This document shows, piece by piece, positions 61,667 to 64,000 of a stretch of DNA of 64,000 bases. Made by a program: the position numbers and the translations under genes. The notes under the pieces are model-generated. The model was not told where the DNA came from and ran no database searches. It saw only the letters and a list, made by a program, of their open reading frames with translations. How positions within the stretch are numbered: the stretch's first letter is position 1; each line of letters starts with the position of its first letter. Location: assembly GCA_020052645.1 (NCBI GenBank), contig JAGVOQ010000031.1, forward strand, positions 1 to 64,000, in the 5' to 3' direction. The stretch comes from Candidatus Omnitrophota bacterium (GTDB taxonomy: Bacteria > Omnitrophota > Gorgyraeia > Velamenicoccales > Velamenicoccaceae).

Positions 61667-64000
61667 TTATTCCTTAATGGGAATCGTAAACTTAAAAACA
61701 GATCCGTGGCCCAACTTAGATTCTGCCCAAATAACGCCCCCCATCGCTTCAACTAAATTACGACTGATATAAAGACCTAATCCCGTCCCCCCAGCCCTGC
61801 GGACAAGGCCGCTGTCAAGCTGAACAAACTTTCCAAAAAGCCGCGATATCTCACTCTCAGAAATTCCAGGCCCTTCGTCCCGTACAGAAAACTCTACAAA
61901 ACCACCGTTCCTATAACAGGATAATGTAATTTTACTTTTTTCTCGTGTAAATTTCAAAGCATTGTTTAACAAATTCAACAATATCTGATTCAGTCTATCC
62001 TTATCCGCCATTACCAGAGGAAGTTTTTTTTCTAAATCTGTTAAAAAAATCATTCCATGTTTTTCAATTTCAATCTTCAAAAGTCCATAAACCTGATCAA
62101 CCACTTCTGAAACATCGCAAGCCACAAGATTAATCCTTAAAAGATTAGACTGAATTTTTGAAATATCCAAGATGTCACCAATCAATCGGTTCAATCTATT
62201 AATATTTGAAAGAGCAATATTTAAACACTCACTTTGAGATTTTTTAATACTCCCCTGTGTGCCGTCAGCCACAATCTCGACACCTTCCTTAATGGCTGAC
62301 AACGGCGTACGCAATTCATGCGAAACCATGGACACAAATTCCGCTTTTATCTTCTCTATTTTCTTACGTTCTGTAACATCACGCAAATTGCTCTGGATAA
62401 CTTTTCTATTTTCAACAAAATACAAAGAAGAACGAATTTCAAAAACAGCTTCTCTGCCGGTACACGTCTTAATGCTCACATCATCAAAAAAAACCGACGT
62501 TGTATGCTTCAATTGCTCATCGATCTTTTCAAAGATATTGCTTGTTTCAAACAAAGAAATGACCCGACAATCCAGCCCTAAAATTTCTTCCCGCCCACAC
62601 TCCAGAAGAAGCAACAAAGACGGATTCACATCAATCACAATCTTGGTTTCTGCGTCTCTAATTATTATACCATCCATAGCGGATTCAAACAACTTTCTAA
62701 ACATTTGTTCTGAAACCTCTAAAGCGCGCGTCCTTTCTTTGATCAAAGTCTCAAGATCTTGGGAATACTTCCTGAGTTCTTCTTCCATTTTCTTACGGTT
62801 TGTTACATTCCTGGCAACATTAATAACACCAATGATCTGGCCCTTCTCATCTCTTAAAGGAGCAAGGGTTACATCTACAAAGACCTTATGGCCGTCTTTA
62901 TCTTGATGCATATGAGTGGAAAGGATAACCTGGCCCTCCCTTACCACCTGATCAAAACCACACTGATCGCAGGACGGACAAAAATAAGATCGTACCTGAT
63001 CACAAGTTTTGCCAACAACGTCTTCTTTCTTCAAACCAGCTTCGACAAGGAAAATCCTATTAGAATCAACAATTTTTTTATTATTACAATCAATAACGAT
63101 CAAAGCATCGCTGATGGAATCAATAATATTTTTAGAAAGAGCGCGCTCATATTCCAAAAGCTCTACAGTTCTCTTTCTATCTGTAATATCTAACGCCAAC
63201 TCCAGGACCTGTTCAACTTCTCCTTTTTCGTTTTTGATAGGCGAAGAACTGATCAAAAGATCCATGATCTTGCCATCCGGAAAAACAGTTCTTTCTTCAG
63301 CAGTCTGGATCAGGCCTGTTTCAAAAGTTTTTTTTGTCGGGCAACCATGGCATACATGATCTAAGAACCGGTAGACTTGAAAACACTTCTGTCCCTGATA
63401 AGACTCAATCTCTCCAAACCATCTCTCTGAAGTCTCATTGGCCCAAACAATTTCATAATCTTTATTGATTAAAAAAAGGCCTGCGCCGATAGAAGCCGCG
63501 ATGGTCCGTAAGCGGTCTCTCTCATCATAAAGATTCTGCTCCATTTTTTTTAATTCCGTAATATCCTGAAAAATACCGTCAACATAAGAACTCCCATTTT
63601 TATCTTTCTTAAGTTCCGCCGATACAAGAGCCCAGAACGGCTTACCTTTCAAGGTCTTGCCCTGGATTTCTTCGTTTTGAACAATTCCATGGCTTTTCAA
63701 TCGATTTATAAAATTTTCTCTATCGATCTTATTTTTATAAAAATCTGAGATTTGTATATTGTATAATTCTTCTTTATGCGCAGCATCTGTCAACTTCGCG
63801 AAAACAGAATTCACATAAATAAAATGGCCTGGATATTCAGGCTCTGTTCTGAAGATCCCTATATTAAGATTTTCAACAAGGTCCTCGTATTTTTTTTGCG
63901 ATTCTTGAGAAATAGTCTCAAGCGCCTTACGCTTGCTGAGATTGATAGCAACTGCCAGGTATCCGACAAATCCGCCTTTTTCATTCTTCAAGGGCGTAAA
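61667..64000 (-). CDS. multi-PAS sensor histidine kinase (partial, N-terminus outside window)
   Basis: More than 775 residues; the frame is open through the right edge. At least four PAS/PAC units (for example YEDLVENLNIGIFRTEPEYP, IAASIGAGLFLINKDYEIVW, IDSISDALIVIDCNNKKIV, LFESAMDGIIIRDAETKIVI), one with a Cys cluster (CPSCDQCGFDQ), then a HisKA domain (FVSMVSHELRTPLSAIKEG, phospho-His) and HATPase (NQILLNLLNNALKFT; VRDEGPGIS; GGTGLGLYISRNLVEAMGG). No transmembrane segment is visible in this part, so it may sense cytoplasmic signals. Likely phosphorylates the downstream regulators. Confidence 0.94.
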   Translation of the reverse strand, partial: FTPLKNEKGGFVGYLAVAINLSKRKALETISQESQKKYEDLVENLNIGIFRTEPEYPGHFIYVNSVFAKLTDAAHKEELYNIQISDFYKNKIDRENFINRLKSHGIVQNEEIQGKTLKGKPFWALVSAELKKDKNGSSYVDGIFQDITELKKMEQNLYDERDRLRTIAASIGAGLFLINKDYEIVWANETSERWFGEIESYQGQKCFQVYRFLDHVCHGCPTKKTFETGLIQTAEERTVFPDGKIMDLLISSSPIKNEKGEVEQVLELALDITDRKRTVELLEYERALSKNIIDSISDALIVIDCNNKKIVDSNRIFLVEAGLKKEDVVGKTCDQVRSYFCPSCDQCGFDQVVREGQVILSTHMHQDKDGHKVFVDVTLAPLRDEKGQIIGVINVARNVTNRKKMEEELRKYSQDLETLIKERTRALEVSEQMFRKLFESAMDGIIIRDAETKIVIDVNPSLLLLLECGREEILGLDCRVISLFETSNIFEKIDEQLKHTTSVFFDDVSIKTCTGREAVFEIRSSLYFVENRKVIQSNLRDVTERKKIEKIKAEFVSMVSHELRTPLSAIKEGVEIVADGTQGSIKKSQSECLNIALSNINRLNRLIGDILDISKIQSNLLRINLVACDVSEVVDQVYGLLKIEIEKHGMIFLTDLEKKLPLVMADKDRLNQILLNLLNNALKFTREKSKITLSCYRNGGFVEFSVRDEGPGISESEISRLFGKFVQLDSGLVRRAGGTGLGLYISRNLVEAMGGVIWAESKLGHGSVFKFTIPIKE

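Overview
The window is a stretch of bacterial chromosome, moderately AT-rich, in which every gene I can support lies on the minus strand. I therefore describe gene order from high to low coordinates (transcription order). Gene content fits a Gram-negative-type uncultured lineage. My best guess, by inference only, is Candidatus Omnitrophota or a nearby PVC-type phylum: a lipoprotein LysM protein, PPDK, GuaB3-type IMP dehydrogenase, type III pantothenate kinase, stand-alone CoaB, archaeal-like thymidylate synthase, an apgM-type enzyme in the threonine operon, and an AspRS without its GAD domain. No marker gene here settles the phylum.

Layout. 64000-57300: a multi-PAS histidine kinase (5' end outside the window), three single-domain response regulators, a thymidylate synthase-like protein and a cNMP-binding/MinD-like/patatin fusion. 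57157-55791: gpsA and tRNA-Pro(GGG). 55598-48330: threonine/lysine/isoleucine precursor genes (hom, thrC, coaB, apgM-like, lysC, cimA). 48145-40260: valS, nadC, uvrB, birA, coaX. 40170-37767: groES-groEL with a promoter, CIRCE and terminator. 37669-34821: guaB, guaA. 34601-23158: dnaE, HU, cold-shock protein, hisS, aspS, LysM lipoprotein, phoH, 7TM-HD hydrolase, ybeY, recO. 22968-12554: panE, a coiled-coil Pro/Lys-rich protein, a UvrD-like helicase, a 3'-5' exonuclease, small proteins, an FNR-like reductase, polX, apbE, a PilZ protein. 12413-8228: a Cys-rich small protein, dacA, an alpha/beta hydrolase, panB, glyQS. 8128-3009: ppdK, a sigma-70 factor coupled to a LacI-type sensor without a DNA-binding domain, apt. 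2764-2047: a HigBA-type toxin-antitoxin module. 1521-1: an accessory two-gene unit (four-helix membrane protein plus DGQHR-domain protein) near a tRNA relic.

The housekeeping genes form conventional operons: CoA synthesis is represented by panB, panE, coaX and coaB; aspartate-family amino acids by lysC, hom, the apgM-like enzyme, thrC and cimA.

The most unusual property is the dense set of small structured repeats between genes: (i) a three-hairpin element directly upstream of the sigma factor, ybeY and groES, whose stems differ in sequence but keep pairing; (ii) 7-bp-period imperfect tandem repeats, two of which interrupt valS in frame; (iii) 10-bp-phased palindromic arrays; (iv) CCCCGTTAG inverted-repeat elements; (v) a mosaic of direct-repeat hairpins. 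Several genes (ppdK, pilZ, cimA, nadC, uvrB, ybeY, birA, the YkgJ-like gene) take their last codons and stop codon from such repeats. I saw no CRISPR array, rRNA gene or insertion sequence with a transposase.
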